Assembly: GCF_004005375.1 (NCBI RefSeq)
Contig: NZ_RZUF01000012.1
Coordinates: forward strand, 90,860 to 154,859
Reading direction: 5' to 3'
Source of the DNA: Rheinheimera sediminis
GTDB lineage: Bacteria > Pseudomonadota > Gammaproteobacteria > Enterobacterales > Alteromonadaceae
Length of the DNA: 64,000 nucleotides
Both the position numbers and the translations under genes were made by a program. The notes beneath the pieces were generated by a model that was not told where the DNA came from, searched no databases, and was given only the letters and a program-made list of their open reading frames with translations. Below, piece after piece: positions 18,247-27,353 of this stretch; position 1 is the first letter of the stretch; every line of letters starts with the position of its first letter.

Positions 18247-19428
18247 ATGATTGAGAAAAAAACACCTGCTTTTTACGCTGCCAGTTTTGCGCTTTGTCTG
18301 GCTGCAGTCTTTGTGTTTGCCAACCTGCATCTGTTGCAACCGCTTTTACCGCTGTTAAGTCGTGAGTTTCAATTGACGCCACTGCAAACCAGCTGGAGTT
18401 ACGCTATAGGTACGCTGGCTTTAGGCTTGTCTTTACTGGTTTATGGCGCTTTATCGGATGCTTATGGCCGTCGTACTTTATTGCTCTGCAGTCTGGGCGG
18501 TATGGCGCTCAGTACGCTGGCTCTGACTCAGGTCGAGTCTTATCAGTCGCTTTTAATACTGCGTGCTTTGCAGGGGTTTTGTTTAGGCGGCTTGCCTGCT
18601 ATTGCTATAGCTTACATGGGCGAGGAGTTCAGTAAAACCGCTATGGTAGTGGCTGTTGGCTATTATATCAGTGCGAATTCACTCGGCGGTATCAGCGGGC
18701 GGCTGTTGTCCGGCTGGTTTGCAGAAATGAATCACTGGCAATGGGTATTCTGGCCTATGGGGCTTGGTAGCGCACTGTGCACCTATTTGGTCTGGCGTTA
18801 TCTGCCCAAATCCAGTTATTTTCAAAAACAGCCGTTTCAACTGAAACAGGCAATGGCAGACAATTGGTTTCATTTGCGCCAGAAGGTATTGTTACTGACC
18901 TACCTGATTGGTGGATTAAACTTCTTTGTTTTTTTAAATCAGTACACTTTTGTGGCATTCCGGCTGGCAGATCCGCCTTACCTGTTGTCCAGCGGTTGGA
19001 TAGGTTTGTTGTTTGTCACCTATCTGACTGGCACCGTTGGTTCAGCTTTGTCAGGTAAAGTCGGGCAGAATATTCATCCTGCTCTGGGGATGATGCTGGG
19101 CATACTCATTATGATGCTGGGTACTGTTATCACTCTGCTTCAAGGCTTGCCCTGGATTGTCGCAGGCTTTTTTATCAGTGCTTTTGGATTTTTCCTTTGC
19201 CACTCTCTCGCCAGCAGTTGGGTGAATCAGCAGGCACAGAAGGCCAAAGCCAGTGCCAGCGCTTTGTATTTGGTGTTTTATTATCTGGGTGCGAGTTCGG
19301 GAGGCTTGTATTTGTCGCCGTTCTGGCAGCACTGGGGCTGGAACGGGGTAGTGCTTGGGTCAGTACTGATGTTTGGCTTAACTTTGCTGCTTAGCTTTTT
19401 TTTGTACCGCCAACCTCTTAACCGATGA
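18247..19428 (+). CDS. MFS transporter (YnfM-like)
   Basis: 393-aa major facilitator with twelve predicted helices. The loop 2-3 signature is YGALSDAYGRRTLLLCSLGG. The layout resembles YnfM-type efflux proteins. Substrate unknown. ATG 18247 is chosen; the TTG three codons earlier also lacks a good ribosome site. A TATACT at 18185-18190 could be its -10 element. No regulator gene is adjacent. Confidence 0.85.
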   Translation: MIEKKTPAFYAASFALCLAAVFVFANLHLLQPLLPLLSREFQLTPLQTSWSYAIGTLALGLSLLVYGALSDAYGRRTLLLCSLGGMALSTLALTQVESYQSLLILRALQGFCLGGLPAIAIAYMGEEFSKTAMVVAVGYYISANSLGGISGRLLSGWFAEMNHWQWVFWPMGLGSALCTYLVWRYLPKSSYFQKQPFQLKQAMADNWFHLRQKVLLLTYLIGGLNFFVFLNQYTFVAFRLADPPYLLSSGWIGLLFVTYLTGTVGSALSGKVGQNIHPALGMMLGILIMMLGTVITLLQGLPWIVAGFFISAFGFFLCHSLASSWVNQQAQKAKASASALYLVFYYLGASSGGLYLSPFWQHWGWNGVVLGSVLMFGLTLLLSFFLYRQPLNR

Positions 19429-19509
19429 GTTACTGCTCTGGCTATAGTTGTGCTTCAGCTCCAACACCAGTAAGCTGGGGACTGAAACAGGTTACATAGG
19501 AACCAATAG

Positions 19510-20595
19510 ATGAACTCACTAACCCTGATGGCTGGCGTGATAATGTTTTGTATCAGCAGCCTGCAACAGGCTGTGGCTGAAGAAGTACTGCAACAGCGTT
19601 TTTCTGATGCGCCTGCCCAGTTTAAATCAGCGCAGCAGTTACCGCGTATCACTATTGAAGGTCATCAGTTCGTCAAACCAGACGGCAGCGTTTTTGTATT
19701 CCGGGGCCTGGCTTTGGCTGATCCTGCGTCCCTGGACGAACGCGGGCAGTGGGGCCGCGGCTATTTTGAAAAAGCCAAAGAGTGGAATGCCAACGTAGTG
19801 CGAATTCCTGTGCATCCGCAAGCCTGGCGCACCAAGGGGGAACAAGACTATTTACGCTACCTGGATGATGCTGTGCGCTGGTCCTCGGAGCTTGGGCTCT
19901 ATGTTATCATCGACTGGCATACGATAGGCAATATGCTCAATGGCGTGTACCACAGAGCAGATTACATCACATCCAAAGAAGAAACCTTCAGATTCTGGTA
20001 TCAAATTGCTAACAGATACAAAGGGAATCCGACCGTGGCTTTGTATGAGTTATACAACGAACCCACTAATGCCGGTGGCCAGATGGGACTGATGCCATGG
20101 TCAGATTACAAGCGGCTGATGGAGGAGTTGATTTATATGATCCGCCAGATTGATGATGCTGCCATACCTTTGGTGGCGGGCTTTGACTGGGGTTATGATT
20201 TGTCTTATGTCAAAGACCAGCCCATAGCAGTTGATCGGGTCGCCTATGTGACTCACCCTTACCCACAAAAACGTTCTGGGCCTTGGCAGGAACAATGGCA
20301 GCAGGATTGGGGTTATGTTGCCGAACGTTACCCTGTGATTGCTACTGAATTTGGTTTTATGTCCGCTGATGGGGCTGGCGCGCATGAGCCCGTGATTGGC
20401 GATGAAACTTATGGTAAAGCCATTATTGAGTTTTTTGAACATCGCGGTATTTCATGGACGCCTTGGGTGTTTGATGTGCTGTGGACGCCAGCGCTGCTGG
20501 ACGATTGGAATTATACGCCGAGCCGTCAGGGACTATTCTTTAAAGCTGAATTGCAGCGTTTAAATCAGCCACAAGATGCTGCTATGGCGCCCTGA
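19510..20595 (+). CDS. Secreted glycoside hydrolase family 5 (cellulase-type)
   Basis: 361-aa protein with an N-terminal signal peptide (cleavage near QQAVA-EEV) and one GH5 TIM barrel. Acid/base E184 lies in ALYELYNEPTN and nucleophile E280 in PVIATEFGFM. Other conserved elements are NVVRIPVHPQAW, VIIDWHT and YVTHPYP. GH5 enzymes cleave beta-1,4-glucans or mannans by a retaining mechanism; the exact substrate cannot be fixed. No carbohydrate-binding module. Followed by a gap that contains a MITE-like repeat. Confidence 0.9.
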   Translation: MNSLTLMAGVIMFCISSLQQAVAEEVLQQRFSDAPAQFKSAQQLPRITIEGHQFVKPDGSVFVFRGLALADPASLDERGQWGRGYFEKAKEWNANVVRIPVHPQAWRTKGEQDYLRYLDDAVRWSSELGLYVIIDWHTIGNMLNGVYHRADYITSKEETFRFWYQIANRYKGNPTVALYELYNEPTNAGGQMGLMPWSDYKRLMEELIYMIRQIDDAAIPLVAGFDWGYDLSYVKDQPIAVDRVAYVTHPYPQKRSGPWQEQWQQDWGYVAERYPVIATEFGFMSADGAGAHEPVIGDETYGKAIIEFFEHRGISWTPWVFDVLWTPALLDDWNYTPSRQGLFFKAELQRLNQPQDAAMAP

Positions 20596-20706
20596 CTTTA
20601 GTCTAGGTGGCTGTAGCTTTCCAGACCCGGTTTAATGCAGCTTGTGCCAAAACTTTTCAGCTTTGGCATCAATAGCTGATTTCAGCAGAATTGTAGTTAT
20701 CTAACC

Positions 20707-20928
20707 TGAACTCGGGATAAGCCGTGCCACTGAACTGACATCTTTTCGCGCCTCTCTGCGTTGCTCCGTCTGGCTATAGCTTGCTGTGGCGTACGACAAA
20801 GCGCCTTGATATCAACAAAAATCTGTACATTCAGTCAGCAAAGACTTTGTTTGCTTGACGTAACAATGTTACTTCGTTGATTTAATTCATTAAATCGAAA
20901 AAAGTCGACACTCATTATCCCGAGTTCA
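20707..20928. mobile_element. MITE-like element, family A, copy 1 (222 bp)
   Basis: Bounded by perfect 14-bp terminal inverted repeats TGAACTCGGGATAA / TTATCCCGAGTTCA, with no coding capacity. The right end carries GATTTAATTCATTAAATCGA. A shorter, 116-bp relative lies at 28705-28820. No obvious target duplication. It takes up half of the gap 20596-21047, where I see nothing else. Confidence 0.65.
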
Positions 20929-21047
20929 TATATTTAAAGACAAAAGCTGCCCTGAGACAGGCAAAAAAACAAATAGGTTTGACGCTTACTTCTTTAATCT
21001 ATGTTTTCAACCACCTGATAAAAATTCAGTTTACAACAGAAATATCC

Positions 21048-21746
21048 TCAGAACCCACTTGAGTTGCCGCACAAGCTAAGGGCCTGAAAACAACCTTCGG
21101 CTAAATCAGCCAGGCTAAATTGTGCAAGCTGCACCCGTTTAAGCTGCACTACTTTGAAGCCCTGACTGCGGCACATATAGCGGATTTGTCGGTTTAAACC
21201 TTGGGTCAGCACAATTTCAAAACTACAGTCGCTCAGGGGGGTTACACGACATGGTCGGGATTGATAACTGTGAGGGCCTACTGTCCAGCTAACGCCAGTT
21301 GCAAGCCGAGTCAATACCTCGCTCATCAGTGGTTTATCTACTGTCACCTGGTAGGTTTTTTCGTGGTAGAAGTCAGGATGCAGCAAGCGTTGCGCCAGCT
21401 CACCGTCATTGGTCAGCAAGACTAAGCCACAAGAGTCTTTATCCAGTCGGCCAACAGGAAAGAGTCGCATCGGAAAGTGCTGCAACAGATGATACAAGCT
21501 GTCGGTTTTGTCTGGATTGAGGTTGCAGTCAATGCCTACAGGCTTGTGGTAAAGCACATAGTGTTTTGTCGTGGTGGCATGGAAAGGTTGCTGATCGACC
21601 TGGATCTGGTCGTCAGCATCGACATGGTCAATATGATTGGCTGGGCGCTGATTCACCAACACCCGGCCTTCGTCAATCAGCCTTGAAGCGGCTCGTCTTG
21701 AACAAAGGCCATGGTCGGCCAGATATTTGGCTAAACGAATCTTCAT
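21048..21746 (-). CDS. rRNA pseudouridine synthase, RluF-like
   Basis: 232-aa RsuA/RluB/E/F-family enzyme that isomerises a uridine in ribosomal RNA. The N-terminal S4 RNA-binding domain (RLAKYLADHGLCSRRAASRL) is followed by the catalytic domain with the aspartate in FPVGRLDKDSCGLVLLTNDG and the end signature LTQGLNRQIRYMC. The GLNRQIR ending is closest to RluF (23S U2604), but the position modified is inferred. Shorter than E. coli RluF because it lacks the basic C-terminal tail. Confidence 0.85.
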   Translation of the reverse strand: MKIRLAKYLADHGLCSRRAASRLIDEGRVLVNQRPANHIDHVDADDQIQVDQQPFHATTTKHYVLYHKPVGIDCNLNPDKTDSLYHLLQHFPMRLFPVGRLDKDSCGLVLLTNDGELAQRLLHPDFYHEKTYQVTVDKPLMSEVLTRLATGVSWTVGPHSYQSRPCRVTPLSDCSFEIVLTQGLNRQIRYMCRSQGFKVVQLKRVQLAQFSLADLAEGCFQALSLCGNSSGF

Positions 21747-21765
21747 CCGCTTTGACCACTATCTT

Positions 21766-23211
21766 TTAAGCTGTAGCTTTTGGCTTAGGTTTAAAGCGAC
21801 GACGCTGACCATTGCCATTATTGTGTTCAGCAGCAGGAGTGGCCATATGACCAGCGGCCTGAGTCTGAATACCTGGTGTTTTTGGTGCTTCAAATCGGCG
21901 TGGTGGTTTTTGACCCTGGGCCGTTTTTTGCGCTTGGCCCTGTGTTTGACCAGACTTTTGCCCCGCGTGAGCTTGAGCTTTGTTGCCTGCATTTTTTGGC
22001 TTAGCGCCTTCAGCCGGAGCTTTACGCACAGGGCGAGGCGGGCGTGGTGCTTTGGCTATGGCCACCATGGCTTCTGGCAATGGATTTGGATTGATAGTCT
22101 GGCTTGGCAGCTTAATACCAATCAAACGTTCCACCAGTTTTAACTGCGGAATTTCATCCGGAGCAACAAAAGACACAGCTAAACCAGATTTACCAGCACG
22201 GCCAGTACGGCCTATACGGTGCACGTAATCAGCAGGTGAGCGTGGCAGAGCAAAGTTCACTACATAAGGCAGCTGGGAAATATCTATACCACGGGCTGCC
22301 ACGTCTGTGGCGACCAGTACCCGCAGTTCATTGGCTTTGAAATCGGCTAATGCCTTAGTTCGGGCATTCTGGCTTTTATTGCCATGCAATGCCGCAGAAG
22401 GAATACCTGCATAGGTCAGCTGTTCACTCAATCTGTTGGCTTCGTGTTTGGTTGGCATAAAGACCAACACCTGTTGCCAGTTGTTTTCGGTGATCAATTC
22501 ACACAAAGCGGCCGTTTTCTGGCCTTTGTTCAGCAAATAAACTTGCTGTTCAATTTTTTCGACAGTGGTGTTTTCCGGCGTGACCTGGATCATCAGAGGG
22601 TTTTGTAACAAGCCCTGAGTTAAGCCTTTAATTTCATTACTAAAGGTTGCAGAAAACAGCAGGTTTTGGCGAACTTTAGGCAACAGCGCCAGGATTTTTT
22701 TCAAATCACGGATAAAGCCCATATCCAGCATACGGTCGGCTTCGTCCAACACCAGCATTTGCACCTGGTCCAGCTTTAATGCGTTTTGGCCCAGTAAATC
22801 TAATAAACGACCCGGAGTGGCAGTTAAAATATCGACACCACCACGCAGAGCCATCATTTGCGGGTTAATGCTAACACCACCAAACACCACATGGTGTTTG
22901 AGTTTAGGGCTTAATTCTTTGCCGTACTTTTGAATTTGTTCTTCAATCTGCGCCGCCAGTTCGCGGGTCGGCGTTAAAATCAGCGCTTTGACCGGACGAG
23001 GTTTCTGGATAGGTTGTGCTGATAAAATTTGCAGTATAGGTAAAACAAAGCTGGCAGTTTTGCCGGTGCCGGTTTGAGCGGCAGCCAACAGATCACGACG
23101 CTGTAACACAGCTGGAATGGCCTGTTGTTGAATAGGAGTAGGTTGGGTATAACCGGCCTGATGTACGGCCTCAACCAAAGCAGGGTTTAAACCCAAAGCA
23201 GAAAATGACAT
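21766..23211 (-). CDS. rhlE: DEAD-box ATP-dependent RNA helicase RhlE
   Basis: 481-aa RNA helicase. The order of motifs is complete: Q motif ([14 protein letters not shown]), Walker A ([12 protein letters not shown]), [22 protein letters not shown] ([14 protein letters not shown]), SAT (LFSATFS), [11 protein letters not shown] and [16 protein letters not shown] basic, low-complexity tail of about 100 residues ([20 protein letters not shown]) probably binds RNA. ATG 23211 is preferred over a TTG four codons upstream. RhlE acts in rRNA maturation and RNA decay. Confidence 0.93.
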   Translation of the reverse strand: MSFSALGLNPALVEAVHQAGYTQPTPIQQQAIPAVLQRRDLLAAAQTGTGKTASFVLPILQILSAQPIQKPRPVKALILTPTRELAAQIEEQIQKYGKELSPKLKHHVVFGGVSINPQMMALRGGVDILTATPGRLLDLLGQNALKLDQVQMLVLDEADRMLDMGFIRDLKKILALLPKVRQNLLFSATFSNEIKGLTQGLLQNPLMIQVTPENTTVEKIEQQVYLLNKGQKTAALCELITENNWQQVLVFMPTKHEANRLSEQLTYAGIPSAALHGNKSQNARTKALADFKANELRVLVATDVAARGIDISQLPYVVNFALPRSPADYVHRIGRTGRAGKSGLAVSFVAPDEIPQLKLVERLIGIKLPSQTINPNPLPEAMVAIAKAPRPPRPVRKAPAEGAKPKNAGNKAQAHAGQKSGQTQGQAQKTAQGQKPPRRFEAPKTPGIQTQAAGHMATPAAEHNNGNGQRRRFKPKPKATA

Positions 23212-23361
23212 TAAATTTCTCAAATAAAAGCGCGAACCCCAATTGGCCCCCGCAAAAAGCCGCGCATTGTAACGGTAAAGCGCTGGCGCGACCAGCGCTA
23301 TTGTCGGTTTTTTGTGCAGTTTGGCAAATTGAGTGCAATTAACTCTGCAATGAGTCAGCCA

Positions 23362-24666
23362 TTAACCAAAGCGAAGCGAGGCCAACTTACTTAAGCCCAT
23401 GGCAACTGAACCAAACTGATCACCACGGATCACTGGTACTCCGGGCAATAACTGCTGCAGCATCTGCTGAACGCCAGGCACTGCAGAAGCGCCACCTGTG
23501 ACAAAAATACTGTCAGGTTTGACTCCGGCGCTTTCAACACATTGCTGGATCAACTTACTAATGCCGGATAGTTCCTGATACAAAGCGTCCATCAGTTGCT
23601 GTTGCGACAGGTTTTGTAAAAGATCCTGGTCGATACGGTCCAGTATCACATCCACTGCGGCATGCTCAGTCAGTCCGATTTTGGCTTGCTCTGCTTTTTG
23701 ATTCAGGTAGTAACTTAAATGCTGCTGATAGACCTGAATAAAGCGATTTAATAACAAAGGTTCAGCGGCTAAGTCTTTTAAATCCAGCAGTTCGTCATAG
23801 GTTTTTTCGGCATAAAACCTTTCCTGCGCATGGATATCGATGATATTCACAGCGTCGCTAAACAAGGCGCCAGGCAAAGGTTTGCCATCCAGCGCCAGAC
23901 TCTGGCGGCCAAAGAGTTTCATCAGGCCATAGATGGTGAGTTTTATATCCATATCCACACCGCCTATACGTTTGCCGCTGTGACCCAACAAATCGCTGCT
24001 GCGGTCAAACTTTTGGCTATGCTCTGGCCCTAAGCGGATCAGACTGATATCACTGGTACCGCCGCCAATGTCGACCACCAGCACCAGTTGTTCTTGTGTA
24101 AGATGTCGCTCGTATTCAATAGCAGCAGCCACAGGCTCGTAGGCAAAATCGACTTCTTTAAACCCAACCCGGCTTGCAGCCTGATTTAATATCGCTAAAG
24201 CCCGTTCATCGCCCAAGGCTAAATCTATGCCCTGAAAATGGATAGGGCGGCCAATCAGCACCCGTTCAACCTGATGACCTAGTTTTTGTTCCGCACCTTG
24301 CTTGATTTGACCCAGTAATAAGGTTGCGACCTGGGTATAAATCTCAGTTTGAGCTGGTGTCAGGCGACTACCTAACATCGACTTAGGTGAGCGGATAAAA
24401 ACACCACCTAAAGGGTCCATGCTATAGCGCTCGTGCGCCGCTTTGCCAACCAGCACCTTACTGTTTTGCGCCAACAAACGAGTCAGACTGGCCGACAGGT
24501 AGGCATCTTCGTCTTCAGGATCACGTTGACGCTCTATATACAAAGCAGAACTTAAATAACGGCTACCATCCTGCTCCAGCGCCAATAAATGCGGCTGTTG
24601 GTCCAGCATAAAACCAGCAGCACAGTTGGATGTGCCAAAATCAACAGCAAGATAAGCAGCAGACAT
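23362..24666 (-). CDS. yegD: Hsp70-family putative chaperone YegD
   Basis: 434-aa actin/Hsp70-fold ATPase without the peptide-binding C-terminal half of DnaK, as in YegD. Phosphate 1 motif YLAVDFGTSNCAAGF, phosphate 2 VLVVDIGGGTSDISL and adenosine motif IFVTGGASAVPGV are present, plus the FAYEPVAAAIEYE segment. Client unknown. Single gene with its own promoter region. Confidence 0.88.
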   Translation of the reverse strand: MSAAYLAVDFGTSNCAAGFMLDQQPHLLALEQDGSRYLSSALYIERQRDPEDEDAYLSASLTRLLAQNSKVLVGKAAHERYSMDPLGGVFIRSPKSMLGSRLTPAQTEIYTQVATLLLGQIKQGAEQKLGHQVERVLIGRPIHFQGIDLALGDERALAILNQAASRVGFKEVDFAYEPVAAAIEYERHLTQEQLVLVVDIGGGTSDISLIRLGPEHSQKFDRSSDLLGHSGKRIGGVDMDIKLTIYGLMKLFGRQSLALDGKPLPGALFSDAVNIIDIHAQERFYAEKTYDELLDLKDLAAEPLLLNRFIQVYQQHLSYYLNQKAEQAKIGLTEHAAVDVILDRIDQDLLQNLSQQQLMDALYQELSGISKLIQQCVESAGVKPDSIFVTGGASAVPGVQQMLQQLLPGVPVIRGDQFGSVAMGLSKLASLRFG

Positions 24667-25112
24667 AGGATCACCTGTCAGAAAAAAGGGCGGCGAGTAT
24701 AGCTTTATTCGGCTGCTTTGCCCACGATTTTGGCTTTCTCTAAGGCGATATGAGGATGCTTTGCATAAACTACAGTTTTTGTTTCTAAAAAGTGGTCAAT
24801 CATGGGCAAGTGATACTAAACGCTGTTTTCTAGTGATGAGATGCTCTGGCCCTAAATTCAGAGTTTTCTATCAAGCTTAAGCTGTTTTGTTGAGTTTTTT
24901 CTGCAGTTGTCTTACCTGATAAAGTAAGACATAAGCTTGAGTCTGGGGGGGCTGGCATGCCAAACAAAATTTATATTAAAAATCAGTCACCCAGCTGTAG
25001 TATGTTTGACTAAATCTGGCAGGTCAGACGTTTTTTATTATTGCATTTAAACCTTTTGGGCCTGTCTGTCCGACTAAGCAGATAACAGCAGAAATAAAAC
25101 AACAGGAACGGG
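24667..25112. other. Gap with one inverted repeat, no gene
   Basis: This 446-bp divergent region between yegD and an ECF sigma-factor gene has no coding frame I can support. It contains GTCTTAC/GTAAGAC around an 8-nt loop (24909-24930). Promoters for both genes must lie here, but no sequence is clear enough to call. Confidence 0.4.
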
Positions 25113-25649
25113 ATGTTGAGCTCTGAATGTCCGGAATATAAAGTCTTGCTTATGGATGAACTGGTGCGCTTATCACAGCAAGGCGACCTCGTGGCATTCA
25201 GACAGTTGTATCAGCAGTATTCTGGTCGGGTTTACGCAGTATGTCTGCGCTTACTGGCAGACCGCGGCAAAGCCGAAGATGCTTGTCAGGACGTTTTTGT
25301 GAAGGTCTGGCAACAACTTCACTTGTTTCGTGGTGAAAGTAGTTTTAGTACCTGGTTGCATAGTATTGCAAGTCGAACGGCAATAGACTTATGGCGTCAG
25401 GATAAACTACTGCGACTGGCCACAGAGGAATTGCCTGAATTGGCTGGCACTGAGTTGGGCCAGAGTAGGGAGTTAGAGCAATTAATTTTACGTTTGCCTC
25501 ATCAGGCAAGAGCTGTGTTTGTGTTGTTTGCTATAGAAGGCTATCAGCATCAGGAAATTGCAGAGTTATTAGGCATAGCCGAAGGCAGCTCTAAATCGCA
25601 ATACCACAGAGCACGGCAGTTATTACGGGAGTGGTTAGATGAAAACTGA
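25113..25649 (+). CDS. ECF RNA polymerase sigma factor (RpoE-like)
   Basis: 178-aa ECF sigma factor with region 2 (LYQQYSGRVYAVCLRLLADR and EDACQDVFVKVWQQL, the -10 recognition part) and region 4 (LPHQARAVFVLFAIEGYQHQ, EIAELLGIAEGSSKSQYHRA, a helix-turn-helix). AGGAACGGG precedes the ATG. The 3' end overlaps the next gene by 11 bp, as sigma/anti-sigma pairs often do. It probably controls this operon and other envelope genes. Confidence 0.92.
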   Translation: MLSSECPEYKVLLMDELVRLSQQGDLVAFRQLYQQYSGRVYAVCLRLLADRGKAEDACQDVFVKVWQQLHLFRGESSFSTWLHSIASRTAIDLWRQDKLLRLATEELPELAGTELGQSRELEQLILRLPHQARAVFVLFAIEGYQHQEIAELLGIAEGSSKSQYHRARQLLREWLDEN

Positions 25650-26172
25650 AGATGAATTGGATAGGTTGATTGCAGGCTTAGCCTCCGAGTTAAAACCATC
25701 CCGCGATTTATGGCCAGAGCTGGAGCAAGCTTTAGTAATGCCTGAAACTATTGCAGCTAATCAGGATCAGTTCAAATCAAACCGCTGGTTATCTGGAGCT
25801 TTTGCCAGCGCTTATGTCGCCAGTGCGGCTTCGGTGTTGTTCGCTGTTGCTCTATTTTGGCCACCAGCAGCTTTGCAACCAGGCGCTGGAGGGCAAACGC
25901 CGGCTTTTAACCCACAACTAATGGATGCCGAAACTGCGATAGTGTACAGCTTTGAGCAGGCCAAAGCAGAGCAACTGGCCAGTATGAAAGCTGTCGATCC
26001 TGTATATGCAGACTGGCAACAGCAACTCGCTCAGTGGCAACAAGCCATTCAGCTGGTGCAACTGGCTTTGAAATACAATCCAAATGAAGCAGTGTTGCTT
26101 AAACAGTTACGTCAATTGTATAGCCAACAGCAGAATTACTTACAAAAGGTGGTCCGGTCGGGCCTGGTTTAA
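25639..26172 (+). CDS. Probable membrane anti-sigma factor
   Basis: 177-aa protein with a short acidic cytoplasmic N-terminus (KTEDELDRLIAGLASELKPS), one membrane helix (about residues 52-74) and a Gln-rich periplasmic helical region. The role is inferred from overlap with the ECF gene and topology. The zinc-binding HxxxCxxC motif of ZAS-type anti-sigma factors is absent, so it would hold the sigma factor by a zinc-free mode. No database family recognised. Confidence 0.7.
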   Translation: MKTEDELDRLIAGLASELKPSRDLWPELEQALVMPETIAANQDQFKSNRWLSGAFASAYVASAASVLFAVALFWPPAALQPGAGGQTPAFNPQLMDAETAIVYSFEQAKAEQLASMKAVDPVYADWQQQLAQWQQAIQLVQLALKYNPNEAVLLKQLRQLYSQQQNYLQKVVRSGLV

Positions 26173-26183
26173 TCTGGAGTAAA

Positions 26184-27143
26184 ATGATGAAACAACAACT
26201 GATTTTAGGTCTGGCCTTGGCTGCTTTCAGCCATCATTTATGGGCAGCTGAATCTGTCAATGAAAATTTGAAAGTGGCCAATAACGAAAAAATTTATATT
26301 GAAAACATGCGTGGTGAAGTGGAGATAGTAGCAACTGCAGAAAGTCGTTTTAAAGTGTCAGGCACCCTGGATGAAAAATCCGATGGCTACGATCTGGAAT
26401 CAAAAAATGGTTTTACCAGCTTTAAAGTGAAGATGCCCAATATACGTAACTACGGCAATTGGGACGATAAGGAAAAGGAAGGGTCTCGCTTAAAAATTGA
26501 AGTACCGAAAGGCGCTGAAGTTGAGTTTCAAGGGGTGAATTCCAGCATCCGAGTTACAGGAGTTCAGGGCAGCAGTAAAATTAGCACGGTCAATGGTTCT
26601 GTGTATGGTGAAAAGTTAGAAAAGTTTATTCAGTTGGAAACCGTCAATGGTGAAATTACCAGTGTGAACAATAATGGTCGTATTAGCCTCAATACAGTGA
26701 ATGGCGAAATAGAAGATCGTGGCTCACAGGGTCGTTTGAGCATTGACGCTGTCAACGGCAGTATTGACACTAAGTCGTCGGCTTCTGAAGTCTCTGTCTC
26801 GGTGGTAAATGGTGAAGCTGATTTGGAATTAACCAATGTACAGCAACTAAACATGAGTTCGGTCAACGGTTCTTTAGACGCTGAACTCAAAGGCAGTATT
26901 GCACCACGAGTAGAAGCCAGTACTGTCAGTGGTAATGCCAAACTTAAACTGGATAAAACTATTGACGCTAAGTTTTATCTGGTCGCTAATGCCGGGGGGT
27001 CTATTAAGAATGAATTGACCAGTCACAAGGCGGAAAAAACTAAATATGGCCCGCGCCGTAGCCTTGAATTCAGCACTGGCCAGGGCGAAGGCAGTATCCA
27101 GATGAATACAGTCAGCGGAGCATTAAAGCTGGAAACAAACTAA
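26184..27143 (+). CDS. Secreted DUF4097 beta-strand repeat protein
   Basis: 319-aa exported protein with signal peptide (cleavage near HHLWA-AES). The body is a regular series of about 20-residue strand repeats marked by VNG or VSG turns (STVNGSVYG, ETVNGEITS, NTVNGEIED, DAVNGSIDT, SVVNGEADL, SSVNGSLDA, STVSGNAKL, NTVSGALKL). This is the DUF4097 pattern, a right-handed beta-helix-like solenoid of unknown function. It starts 11 bp after the anti-sigma gene, so it is a likely effector of the ECF system at the envelope. Confidence 0.85.
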   Translation: MMKQQLILGLALAAFSHHLWAAESVNENLKVANNEKIYIENMRGEVEIVATAESRFKVSGTLDEKSDGYDLESKNGFTSFKVKMPNIRNYGNWDDKEKEGSRLKIEVPKGAEVEFQGVNSSIRVTGVQGSSKISTVNGSVYGEKLEKFIQLETVNGEITSVNNNGRISLNTVNGEIEDRGSQGRLSIDAVNGSIDTKSSASEVSVSVVNGEADLELTNVQQLNMSSVNGSLDAELKGSIAPRVEASTVSGNAKLKLDKTIDAKFYLVANAGGSIKNELTSHKAEKTKYGPRRSLEFSTGQGEGSIQMNTVSGALKLETN

Positions 27144-27353
27144 CCTCAGTCAGGCAGTACGCCTTGTCCCTGCTGCCTTAGGTTACCTCTTAACATCAGC
27201 TTTACATAACTTTGCAATAGCCATTTAGTGTTCAGTTATACGTGATTTGTTAAAGGCTGTTATTAACTGTTGGTGTTGGTAAAAACGCTAGGTTTTTCAT
27301 GAAGCTATACATAATCTCTTGGCCAACTAACAACCAAGTTACGGGATAGCTTT